A stretch of 64,000 nucleotides of DNA from Aeromicrobium panaciterrae (lineage in GTDB: Bacteria; Actinomycetota; Actinomycetes; Propionibacteriales; Nocardioidaceae). Position 1 is the stretch's first letter, and every line of letters starts with the position of its first letter. The notes below the pieces were generated by a model, which worked only from the letters and a program-made list of their open reading frames with translations, was not told where the DNA came from and did not search any database. Where the stretch lies: positions 1,116,001 through 1,180,000 of the forward strand of contig NZ_JAVDWH010000001.1 in assembly GCF_031457275.1 (NCBI RefSeq). Direction: 5' to 3'. A program made the translations under genes and the position numbers. Positions 42,221-50,170 of the stretch are shown here, piece by piece.

Positions 42221-43881
42221 CCTTCATCATCACCCAGTCGTGTTGCAACGATGCATCGTGTGTGGCCGTCTGCCCAGTCGACTGCATTCACCCCGCACCG
42301 GACGATCCGGACTTCGCCACGGCGGAGATGCTCTACATCAATCCGGACGAGTGCATCGACTGCGGCGCGTGCGTTCCCGCATGCCCGGTGAGCGCCGTAC
42401 ACGCAGATTCTGAGCTGCCGGAGCACCTCAGCGACTACGCCCAGATCAACGCCGACTACTTCACCTGGGTAGGGGACATCCCGTTCCCCGCAGCTCCGCC
42501 GCCGGCTGGACCGAAGGTTCAGGACCAGGCCGCGCCGCTGCGCGTTGCCGTCGTCGGTTCCGGCCCGTCGGGTTGGTTTGTTGCTGAAGAGCTTGCCGCC
42601 ACGAGGCGCGCTGACGTCGAGATCACCGTCATTGATCGTCTGGCTACGCCGCACGGCCTCGTACGCCATGGCGTCGCACCCGATCACTTGGGCACCAAAG
42701 ACTCGTCGGTCATGTTCGACACGATCGCCCGCCACAAGAGCACGACCGTACGACTCAACGTCAATGTCGGCAGCGATGTCACTCACGAGGAGCTCCTTGA
42801 GCACCACCACGCCGTGGTCTACGCGACTGGCGCGGCCATCGGTCGCACGCTGGGCATCCCCGGTGAGGACCTGCCGGGCAGCTACTCAGCTGCAGAGTTC
42901 GTCACTTGGTACAACGGTCAGCCGGACTACGTCGACCTCGCACCTGCACTCGATCACGAGCGTGCCGTCATCATCGGCAACGGCAACGTCGCCCTCGACA
43001 TGGCGCGTCTGCTCCTGGTCAACACTGATGACCTGCACAGCTCCTCCGACATGGCACCTCACGCCATCGAGGCACTGGCGGCTTCCGGGATCCAGGAAGT
43101 TGTCCTTGTCGGACGACGCGGGCCTGAGCACGCAGCGTTCACCACGCCCGAGCTCATGGCACTCGTCAACAACCCGGGCATCGACGTCATCGTCGATCCG
43201 GCTGATCTCGCCACACTGTCTGACGTCGACGACAGCGAACGCACTGCCGGTACGTACGCCACCAGCCAAAAGGCGGCCCTGCTGCGACGAGTGGCCGAGT
43301 CGACACCCAGTGGTGGCAAGCGACTGGTTCTCAAGTTCGGCCTCACTCCTCAGGCTCTGCTGTCTCAAGAAGTGTTGGGGGAGGACCGAGTCGCCGGAAT
43401 TGCCCTCGCGCATACGAGCGACCCCTCGAAGGTCGAGACCATCGACGCGGGTCTCGTCCTGCGAGCCACGGGCTACCGCTCGACCGCCATTGAGGGTGTG
43501 CCGTTCGACGAGCAGGCCGGCCGATTGGCCCACGACGAGGGCCGTGTCACCGACCCCGCGACAGGTTCGTTGGTAGCTGCGACGTACGCGACTGGCTGGG
43601 TCAAGCGTGGCCCGACCGGCGTGATCGGCACCAACCGTACGTGTGCCGTCGAGACCGCCACTGCGCTGCTCGACGACTACTACGAAGGGCGCTTGCCCGA
43701 GCCCGGTGGCAACCAGGAGACCTTCGACGCGCTGCTCACTGGACGTGGCGTCGCCATCGTCGACCTGGTCGCGTGGAAGAGGCTCGACAGCCACGAGCGC
43801 GCAGAGGGCAAAGCTCTCGGCAGGCCGCGTCTGAAGATCTCTGATCTCGAAGAGCAGATCCGTATCGGGGCCGAGCATTGA
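42217..43881 (+). CDS. Ferredoxin-NADP reductase with N-terminal ferredoxin domain (FprB-like)
   Basis: 554 residues. Residues 1-75 carry two cysteine clusters (CCNDASCVAVCPVDC and CIDCGACVPACPVSA). From about residue 108 an adrenodoxin-reductase-like flavoprotein follows: VAVVGSGPSGWFVAEEL for FAD, then IIGNGNVALDMARLLL and VVLVGRRGPEHAAFT for NADPH, and GWVKRGPTGVIGTNR at the C-terminus. The plan matches M. tuberculosis FprB. Start TTG 42217 overlaps the CMD stop (TTGA) with AAAGGA upstream. It would pass electrons from NADPH to the ferredoxin at 37884 and the two P450s. Confidence 0.9.
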   Translation: MTFIITQSCCNDASCVAVCPVDCIHPAPDDPDFATAEMLYINPDECIDCGACVPACPVSAVHADSELPEHLSDYAQINADYFTWVGDIPFPAAPPPAGPKVQDQAAPLRVAVVGSGPSGWFVAEELAATRRADVEITVIDRLATPHGLVRHGVAPDHLGTKDSSVMFDTIARHKSTTVRLNVNVGSDVTHEELLEHHHAVVYATGAAIGRTLGIPGEDLPGSYSAAEFVTWYNGQPDYVDLAPALDHERAVIIGNGNVALDMARLLLVNTDDLHSSSDMAPHAIEALAASGIQEVVLVGRRGPEHAAFTTPELMALVNNPGIDVIVDPADLATLSDVDDSERTAGTYATSQKAALLRRVAESTPSGGKRLVLKFGLTPQALLSQEVLGEDRVAGIALAHTSDPSKVETIDAGLVLRATGYRSTAIEGVPFDEQAGRLAHDEGRVTDPATGSLVAATYATGWVKRGPTGVIGTNRTCAVETATALLDDYYEGRLPEPGGNQETFDALLTGRGVAIVDLVAWKRLDSHERAEGKALGRPRLKISDLEEQIRIGAEH

Positions 43882-43898
43882 CCACCGAGGAGAGCGTC

Positions 43899-44984
43899 AT
43901 GCCCATCCGAGTGATCCATATTGCAACTGGCAATGTCGGCCGCATCGCGTTGTCCCAGGTGATCGAGGACCCGCGTTTCGAGCTGGTCGGCCTCGTCGTC
44001 TCTGATCCGGAGAAGGTGGGCCAGGACGCAGGGGCGCTCGCGCGGATCGATGTCGTCACCGGCATCACGGCGATCGACGACCTGGACGCAGCGATCGCGC
44101 TGAAGCCTGACTGCGCGGTCTACTGTGCACTCGCCGAGGTCCGGTTCTTCGAGTCGCTTGCCGACCTGCAGAAGATCCTTGCCGCCGGCATCAACGTGGT
44201 CAGCTCTTCACCGGCAACACTCGTCTATCCGTACGGACTGTTGCCCGACAGCATGATCGATCCACTCGAGGACGCCTGCAAGGCCGGCAACGTGAGCCTT
44301 TTCGTGACGGGCGTCGACCCGGGTTGGGCCAACGACCTGCTGCCGTTCGCCATCGCGTCGACCTGCCAGAAGGTCGAAAAGATCACCTGTTCGGAGATCG
44401 CCGACTACGCCACCTACGACGGCGCACCCGTGATGTTCGACGTGATGGGCTTCGGCAACGAAATCGGCGAGCTGCCGATGCTGTTCCAGCCGGGAACGCT
44501 CACCGCTGCCTGGGGAGTCAGCCTGCGCCTGATGGCCAAGGGCTTCGGCTTCGAGCTCGACGAGATCGTCGAGCGGTTCGAGCAGGAGCCCGCGCCAGAA
44601 GCGCTCGACATCGCGGTCGGTCACATCAAGAAGGGCACGGTTGCGGCTGTGAACTTCCAGATCGCGGGCGTCGTCAACGGCAAGGAAGTCCTGGTCATCG
44701 ACCACACGACACGCATCATGGACGGCATCCGCCCCGACTGGCCCCAGCCGGCCCAGGAGGGCGGCTCCTACCGCGTCGAGATCATCGGTGAGCCGTCGTA
44801 CGTCGTCGACGTCTGCCCGACGAGCGAGCGCGGCGACCACAACTACGCGGCGATCGCCACCGCAGCCGGGCGCATGGTCAACGCCATCCCTGATGTCATC
44901 GCCGCAGGTCCGGGATTCAAAACGATGCTCGACCTGCCGTTCAACACCGCCCGTGGCGTCTTCGCGACCACGCTGGCTAACTAG
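43899..44984 (+). CDS. DapB-like NAD(P)-dependent oxidoreductase
   Basis: 361 residues. N-terminal Rossmann motif VIHIATGNVGRIALSQVI, then GVDPGWANDLLPFAIAS and a long substrate domain. Same family as 14081-15163 (ATGNVG motif and similar length), so the two steps may be related. ATG 43899 is preceded by GAGGAGA at 6 bases; the in-frame TTG at 43878 overlaps the reductase stop but is less likely. The substrate is unknown; members are often found with steroid or lipid catabolic genes. Confidence 0.8.
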   Translation: MPIRVIHIATGNVGRIALSQVIEDPRFELVGLVVSDPEKVGQDAGALARIDVVTGITAIDDLDAAIALKPDCAVYCALAEVRFFESLADLQKILAAGINVVSSSPATLVYPYGLLPDSMIDPLEDACKAGNVSLFVTGVDPGWANDLLPFAIASTCQKVEKITCSEIADYATYDGAPVMFDVMGFGNEIGELPMLFQPGTLTAAWGVSLRLMAKGFGFELDEIVERFEQEPAPEALDIAVGHIKKGTVAAVNFQIAGVVNGKEVLVIDHTTRIMDGIRPDWPQPAQEGGSYRVEIIGEPSYVVDVCPTSERGDHNYAAIATAAGRMVNAIPDVIAAGPGFKTMLDLPFNTARGVFATTLAN

Positions 44985-45007
44985 CTCAGACGGAAGAAGG
45001 AACCACC

Positions 45008-45745
45008 ATGGGACGTGTTGACGGCAAGGTAGTCCTGATCAGCGGAGGTGCGCGCAACATCGGTGGCGCGAGTGCCCGGTTGCTGGTCGCCGAGGGCGCC
45101 AAGGTGGTCATCGGTGACCTCCTGGACGACGAAGGCGAAGCGCTCGCGAAGGAGTTGGGCGACGCGGCACGCTACGTGCACCTCGACGTGACCAGCGACG
45201 ATGACTGGCGCAAGGCCGTTGAGCTCACCGTCTCGGAGTTCGGCAAGCTCGACGTTCTGTTCAACAACGCCGGCATCTTCAATGGCGGCCCGATCAATCG
45301 CTACAAGGCTGATCTCTGGCACCAGATGCTCGACGTCAACCTGACCGGCGCCTTCCTCGGTATGCGCGCCGCAACTGACGCGTTGATTGCCGCTGGCGGT
45401 GGCTCGATCATCAACACCTCGTCGATTGAAGGTCTCCGCGGCACGCCGTGGGCCCACGGCTACGTCGCCTCCAAGTGGGGGCTGCGCGGCCTGACCAAGT
45501 CAGTCGCACTTGAGCTTGCTCCGCACGGCATCCGAGTGAACTCGATCCACCCAGGTCGCATCAGTACGCCTGCTACGGACGCAATGCCCGAGGACATGAT
45601 CCCGATTCCACTGGGTCGCCCGGGCAAGCCCGAGGAAGTCGCGACATTCGTGCTGTTCCTCGCCAGTGACGAGTCGTCGTTCTCCACGGGCGCTGAGTTC
45701 GTCGTGGACGGCGGCACCGTTTCAATGATCCCCACCAAGCTCTGA
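45008..45745 (+). CDS. SDR family oxidoreductase
   Basis: 245 residues resembling 3alpha/20beta-hydroxysteroid dehydrogenases: SGGARNIGGASARLL as the glycine motif, NNAG, catalytic Ser in NTSSIEG, YVASK, and PGRISTPATDAMP. VIGDLLDDEGEA after beta-2 favours NAD(H). SD GAAGGA precedes the ATG. A steroid hydroxyl is a fair guess for its substrate, given the neighbours. Confidence 0.85.
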   Translation: MGRVDGKVVLISGGARNIGGASARLLVAEGAKVVIGDLLDDEGEALAKELGDAARYVHLDVTSDDDWRKAVELTVSEFGKLDVLFNNAGIFNGGPINRYKADLWHQMLDVNLTGAFLGMRAATDALIAAGGGSIINTSSIEGLRGTPWAHGYVASKWGLRGLTKSVALELAPHGIRVNSIHPGRISTPATDAMPEDMIPIPLGRPGKPEEVATFVLFLASDESSFSTGAEFVVDGGTVSMIPTKL

Positions 45746-45755
45746 GAGAAGAACC

Positions 45756-47228
45756 ATGTCATCGAACACCCCCGCAGGGCTCGCGGTACCTCCTGTTATC
45801 TCCGACGTTCAGCCTGACGAGACGTTTGACGTCGTCGTCGTGGGCTTCGGCATCGCTGGCGGTTGCGCTGCGCTCGAGGCCGCGCGCGCAGGGGCGCGCG
45901 TGCTGCTGCTGGAGAAGTCGGCCGTTCACGGAGGTACGTCGTCGATGTCCGGCGGCCACTTCTACCTCGGCGGCGGGACAGCAGTGCAGCAGGCGACAGG
46001 CCACGAGGACTCCGTCGAGGCGATGACCGCCTATCTGATGGCGAGCACGAAGGACCCGGACGAAGAGAAGATCCGCGCCTACTGCGAAGGATCCGTCGAG
46101 CTGTTCGATTGGCTCGAAGCCCTCGGCTTCCAATTCGAGCGCTCGTTCTTTGCCGACAAGGCCGTCATCCAGCCCGGCACCCAGGGACTCATGTTCACGG
46201 GTAACGAGAAGGTCTACCCGTACCGCGACAAGATCAAGCCCGCGCCGCGCGGTCACAAGGTTCCCGTACCCGGCGACACCGAAGGCACCAGGATCGTGAT
46301 GGACCTCCTGCGTACAAGGGTCGAGGAAGCCGGAGTCGACGTTCGCTACGAGACCGGCGTGAGCAACCTCCTGGTCGAGGGCGACGACGTCGTGGGTGTC
46401 GCGTGGAAGTCGTTCGACAAGACAGGCACGGTCGCATCCTCGTCGGTCGTCCTGGCTGCTGGCGGGTTCGTCATGAACCCCGACATGGTAGCGAAGTACA
46501 CCCCCGCACTCGGCGAAAAGCTGTTCACCCTTGGCTCGACGTACGACGACGGTCTGGGCATTCGCCTTGGACAGTCCGTGGGAGCCGCTCTGGAGCACAT
46601 GGAAGAGCCGTTCATCACGGCCCCGTTCTATCCGCCGTCGCAACTCGTCAAGGGCCTGGTCATCAACAAACTGGGCAAGCGGTTCGTCGCCGAGGACAGC
46701 TATCACGCACGCAGCTCGTACCACGTGATGAAGCAGCCCGATTCGGCTGCTTACCTGATCGTCGACGCTGAGCACTACGCGGAGCAGCTCATGCCGCTCG
46801 TACCGCTCAAGGACGGCTACGAGACGGTCGAGGAGATGGCTGAAGGACTCGACATCCCCGTTGAGGTTCTCCGCGGGACCCTCGATCGCTACAACTCCCA
46901 CGCCGCGAACGGCGAGGATCCGGACTTCCACAAGCACCCCGACTGGCTGGCGCCGCAGACGACGGCACCGTGGGCAGTCCTCGACCTCACTCTCGGCGTC
47001 GCGCTTTACGCGGGATTCACGATCGGTGGCATTTCAACGACGGTCGATGGTCAGGCCAAGCGTGAGGACGGCTCAGTCGTTCGCGGGCTCTATGCAGCGG
47101 GCGCGTGTGCGTCCAACATTGCTCAAGACGGCAACGGCTACTGCTCGGGCACCCAGCTCGGCGAGGGCTCGTTCTTCGGCAGGCGCGCTGGTATCCATGC
47201 CGCGTCTGCGGTGGCGCAGAAGGGATAG
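45756..47228 (+). CDS. FAD-binding dehydrogenase, KstD/fumarate-reductase-like
   Basis: 490 residues. FAD motif VVVVGFGIAGGCAALEAARA, then EKSAVHGGTSSMSGGHFYLG, NKLGKRFVAEDSYHARSSY in the catalytic domain and YAAGACASNIAQDGNGYCSG near the end. This is the FAD_binding_2 family that includes 3-ketosteroid delta1-dehydrogenase and flavocytochrome fumarate reductase. Delta1- or other enone-forming dehydrogenation of a ring is plausible; true KstD identity needs the active-site tyrosines checked. SD AGAGAAGA upstream; four bases before the DUF1059 gene. Confidence 0.85.
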   Translation: MSSNTPAGLAVPPVISDVQPDETFDVVVVGFGIAGGCAALEAARAGARVLLLEKSAVHGGTSSMSGGHFYLGGGTAVQQATGHEDSVEAMTAYLMASTKDPDEEKIRAYCEGSVELFDWLEALGFQFERSFFADKAVIQPGTQGLMFTGNEKVYPYRDKIKPAPRGHKVPVPGDTEGTRIVMDLLRTRVEEAGVDVRYETGVSNLLVEGDDVVGVAWKSFDKTGTVASSSVVLAAGGFVMNPDMVAKYTPALGEKLFTLGSTYDDGLGIRLGQSVGAALEHMEEPFITAPFYPPSQLVKGLVINKLGKRFVAEDSYHARSSYHVMKQPDSAAYLIVDAEHYAEQLMPLVPLKDGYETVEEMAEGLDIPVEVLRGTLDRYNSHAANGEDPDFHKHPDWLAPQTTAPWAVLDLTLGVALYAGFTIGGISTTVDGQAKREDGSVVRGLYAAGACASNIAQDGNGYCSGTQLGEGSFFGRRAGIHAASAVAQKG

Positions 47229-47232
47229 TCGG

Positions 47233-47379
47233 ATGAAGACACGCTTGAACTGCCCGTGCTCATTGCAGATCGTCGGAACTGATGAAGACGACCTCGTAGC
47301 GAAGGTTCAGGAGCATCTCGAAGCGGATCATCCCGGTCGCGAGTACGACCGAGACATGATCCTCTTCATGGCTTTTTAG
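47233..47379 (+). CDS. DUF1059-type small protein
   Basis: 48 residues: MKTRLNCPCSLQIVGTDEDD, then VQEHLEADHPGREYDRD and a hydrophobic end. The paired cysteines (CPC) and the HLEADHP motif match DUF1059 small proteins of unknown role. ATG 47233 lies 4 bases after the flavoprotein stop, so it closes the long operon. Its last four bases overlap the convergent aldehyde dehydrogenase stop. Confidence 0.75.
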   Translation: MKTRLNCPCSLQIVGTDEDDLVAKVQEHLEADHPGREYDRDMILFMAF

Positions 47380-48890
47380 CTGCGGAACTTCCGTTCGTAC
47401 CGCATCTTGATCGTCTTGCGGATGACGTCGTACTGCTCCTCCGTGCGGGGGAACTCCTGCACGTTCGGGCCCATGCTGAACTTCTTGCGGACCGTGCTCT
47501 TGGCGAACGTGAACTCGCGCAGGCCGGCATCGCCGTGGAAGCGGCCGAAGCCTGAGTCGCCGACGCCGCCGAACGGCACTGACGGCATACCGACGAACGA
47601 CAGCACGGCGTTGACCGTGACGCCGCCTGACCGCATCCGACTCGCGATCTCTGCGCCACGTCGCTTCGAGAACACGGAGGCGCCGAGTCCGAATGACGTG
47701 CCATTCGTACGTCGAATCGCGTCGTCGATGTCCTCGACCGTGTTGATCACGACGACCGGACCGAAGGTCTCTTCGCACACTGCTGCGTTGTCTTCGGGTA
47801 CGTCGACCAGCACGACGGGGTGCACGAACGGCGGCCTTACTGATTCGGGCCCGCCGATCAGCACCGTTGCGCCCCCAGCGATCGCTGCATCGATGTGGCG
47901 ACGCACGATCTCGATCTGACCCGGGGTGATCATCGGGCCGTAGCTGGCGCCGCTTTCCAGTCCTGCGGTGACCTTCTCGGCCTTCGTACGTACGAGCTCC
48001 AAGAACGCGTCGCGGACCTCTTTGACGACGTACACGCGCTCCACGCCGACACAGGCCTGACCGCCGTTGAAGAAGGCGCCCCAGACGACCGCTGTGGCGG
48101 CCGCTTCGAGATCTGCATCTTCGGCGACGATGGTCGCGTCCTTGCCGCCAAGCTCCAGAACCACCGGAGTGAGCTTCTCGGCGCACGCAGCCATCACTCG
48201 ACGGCCTGTGGGGACCGAGCCGGTGAAGGCCAGCTTGTCGACGCCTGACTTGCACAGCGCAGCGCCGGTCTCGCCGAGGCCGTGCACGTAACTGATGATG
48301 CCCACCGGCACGTCGGGGTTTGCCTTGTAGAAGCCCTCGATGACGAAGGCGCCAGCGCCCGCGCTGAGCTCGCTGGGCTTCACGATCACGGTGTTGCCTG
48401 CAGCCAGGGCGCATGCGGCGCCGCTCAGAACGGTGTAGATCGGGACGTTCCACGGAGTGATGATGCCGACGACGCCGAGGGGCTCGTGAACCACGTCTGC
48501 GGCGAAGTTGGGGAAGGCGATGCCGGGTGCGACCTTGCGACGCTTCAGTACGCGCTCGGCGTGGGCCGCTGTCCACCGAATGTCCTCGAGGCCGGCGATG
48601 AATTCCATCTGAATGTCACCGACAGGTCGAGCGGTCTCGGCGTTGCCCAGCTCATAGATCTCCTCCGCATGGGCAGCCAGCCAACGCACCCAGCTGGTCA
48701 GGATGCGCTTGCGCCCGCTGAACCCTTGAGCGGCCCACCAGATCTGCGCCTCGCGTGCCTGGTCGAGTCGGTCGGCGATGTCGTCAGCCGTATGAATCGG
48801 GTAGGTGCCGACGACGGCGCTTGTTCCCGGGTTGACCACATCGAACTGTCCGGACGTGACCGGAGCTGAGACGGGTTGCGTGGAGGTCAT
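47376..48890 (-). CDS. Aldehyde dehydrogenase
   Basis: 504 residues. Catalytic Glu in VLELGGKDATIV, catalytic Cys in NGGQACVGVERV, cofactor region ITPWNVPIYTVLSGAACALA. It differs from the ALDH at 38703 (GRKRILTSWVRWLAAH), so it acts on another aldehyde. ATG 48890 has GAAGG 9 bases upstream. The KstR-like box at 48945-48958 lies in its promoter. It is a single gene, convergent with the main operon. Confidence 0.9.
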   Translation of the reverse strand: MTSTQPVSAPVTSGQFDVVNPGTSAVVGTYPIHTADDIADRLDQAREAQIWWAAQGFSGRKRILTSWVRWLAAHAEEIYELGNAETARPVGDIQMEFIAGLEDIRWTAAHAERVLKRRKVAPGIAFPNFAADVVHEPLGVVGIITPWNVPIYTVLSGAACALAAGNTVIVKPSELSAGAGAFVIEGFYKANPDVPVGIISYVHGLGETGAALCKSGVDKLAFTGSVPTGRRVMAACAEKLTPVVLELGGKDATIVAEDADLEAAATAVVWGAFFNGGQACVGVERVYVVKEVRDAFLELVRTKAEKVTAGLESGASYGPMITPGQIEIVRRHIDAAIAGGATVLIGGPESVRPPFVHPVVLVDVPEDNAAVCEETFGPVVVINTVEDIDDAIRRTNGTSFGLGASVFSKRRGAEIASRMRSGGVTVNAVLSFVGMPSVPFGGVGDSGFGRFHGDAGLREFTFAKSTVRKKFSMGPNVQEFPRTEEQYDVIRKTIKMRYERKFRS

Positions 48891-48944
48891 CGGTAACTGC
48901 CTTCTGTTCGTGAGCTGTGGGTCAACACAAGTATGAGCCGAGGG

Positions 48945-48958
48945 TAGAACATGTTCTC
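48945..48958. promoter_or_regulatory. KstR-like operator box
   Basis: TAGAAC-AT-GTTCTC. The inner AGAACATGTTCT is a perfect palindrome; the fixed positions of TnnAACnnGTTnnA match except the last. It lies next to a possible -10 (TACCCT, minus strand) of the aldehyde dehydrogenase. Confidence 0.55.
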
Positions 48959-48974
48959 ATTTTCTGGAAGAGTG

Positions 48975-48992
48975 ACTAGACAAGTGTCCAGT
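48975..48992. promoter_or_regulatory. CTGGACA-type palindromic operator (phosphotransferase promoter)
   Basis: ACTAGACA-AG-TGTCCAGT, one mismatch between arms, 75 bases before the phosphotransferase ATG. Read on the other strand it gives CTGGACA-CT-TGTCTAG, the same 16 bases as the site at 29725-29740. Confidence 0.7.
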
Positions 48993-49066
48993 TACTCGAA
49001 TGCTTGACCTTCGATACGGGATGCTGATCTACTGCCGTCCTAGGACGCTACTTCTAGGGAGAATAC

Positions 49067-50170
49067 ATGACTGCGTCAGATCACGACGTGCACGCCGAAA
49101 CAAAAATGACCGTGCACGAGCGCGACTTCGCGACTTTGGCTGAGCCCATCGCAGCGTGGCTGGGGGAGACCGGCGGAGAGCCGGTCACGATCTCCGACCT
49201 GCACGCGCCGCAAGGTGGCGGTATGTCCAGCGTGACGCTGCTCTTTGACGCCAACTCCGAGCCACTCGTCGCTCGGATGCCTCCGGAGGACACATCGTTC
49301 CCGGTGTTCCCGTCGTACGACATCGTCCAGCAGTTCGAGATCATGAAGCTCGTCGCTGAGCACAGCGATGTGCCCGTCCCGCCGATCGTCGGCGTCGAGG
49401 AGACCGGCGATGTCGTCGGAGCTCCGTTCGGCGTGATGAGGGCCGTAGTCGGCCGTACGCCGACAGACAACCCGCCGTACGTGTTTGGTGGCTGGCTCAT
49501 GGATGCCACGCCTGAAGAGCGTCGGCAGCTCCAGGATGGGACCGTCAAGGCGCTCGCCGGCATCCATGGCATCGCTGACGCATCAACGGTGTTCTCGTCG
49601 CTGGCACCCGAGGGCGAGCCCCTGCGCGCCCACGTTGACGCCCTGCGTACCTACTACGAGTGGACTCGCGCCACCGATGGGCTGCGCATCCCGATCATTG
49701 AGGAGACGTTCGAGTGGCTGGAGGCCAACTGGCCTGCCGACCCCGGCACTGGTGTCCTCAGTTGGGGCGACGCGCGCCCCGGCAACATCATCTTTGATGG
49801 CTTCGAGCCAGCTGCCGTCATCGACTGGGAGATGGCTGCGATCGCCCCGCGTGAGCTCGACGTCGCGTGGGTCGTGTTCCTGCACGTGTTCTTCCAGGAC
49901 ATTGCCAACGTGTTCGAGATGCCCGGCATCCCGGACTTCTGTCGTCGCGAAGACGTGATCGCGACGTACGAGGAGCTCAGCGGACACACAGTCCGCGACT
50001 TCGATTGGTACATCGTCTACTCGTCGCTTCGCCACGCCGTCGTGATGAGCCAGGTCAAGCGCCGGATGATCCATTTCGGCGAGGAGCAGCAGCCCGACGA
50101 TCCCGATGGCTTCGTCATGCACGCTGACCTGATCAAGCGACTCCTGGAAGGTACGTACGAATGGGCCTGA
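49067..50170 (+). CDS. APH-family phosphotransferase
   Basis: 367 residues of the aminoglycoside-phosphotransferase/choline-kinase fold, of the group found with acyl-CoA dehydrogenases (ACAD10/11-like). The catalytic loop reads LSWGDARPGNIIFDGF with WGD in place of HGD, and VIDWEMAAI gives the metal-binding Asp. In lipid clusters such proteins are thought to phosphorylate hydroxyacyl-CoA intermediates, not antibiotics. SD AGGGAG upstream of ATG 49067. A 10-base overlap with the next gene. Confidence 0.85.
   Translation: MTASDHDVHAETKMTVHERDFATLAEPIAAWLGETGGEPVTISDLHAPQGGGMSSVTLLFDANSEPLVARMPPEDTSFPVFPSYDIVQQFEIMKLVAEHSDVPVPPIVGVEETGDVVGAPFGVMRAVVGRTPTDNPPYVFGGWLMDATPEERRQLQDGTVKALAGIHGIADASTVFSSLAPEGEPLRAHVDALRTYYEWTRATDGLRIPIIEETFEWLEANWPADPGTGVLSWGDARPGNIIFDGFEPAAVIDWEMAAIAPRELDVAWVVFLHVFFQDIANVFEMPGIPDFCRREDVIATYEELSGHTVRDFDWYIVYSSLRHAVVMSQVKRRMIHFGEEQQPDDPDGFVMHADLIKRLLEGTYEWA

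Larger units (their letters stand above)
48891..49066. other. Divergent promoter region with two operator types
   Basis: A 176-base spacer between the aldehyde dehydrogenase and phosphotransferase genes. It holds the KstR-like box (48945) nearer the former and the CTGGACA palindrome (48975) nearer the latter, the same pairing and order as 29684-29767. Confidence 0.7.

Noticed and set aside
49067..50170. Aminoglycoside resistance gene
   Set aside because: WGD catalytic loop, operon context and length fit the lipid-associated phosphotransferase group rather than antibiotic kinases.
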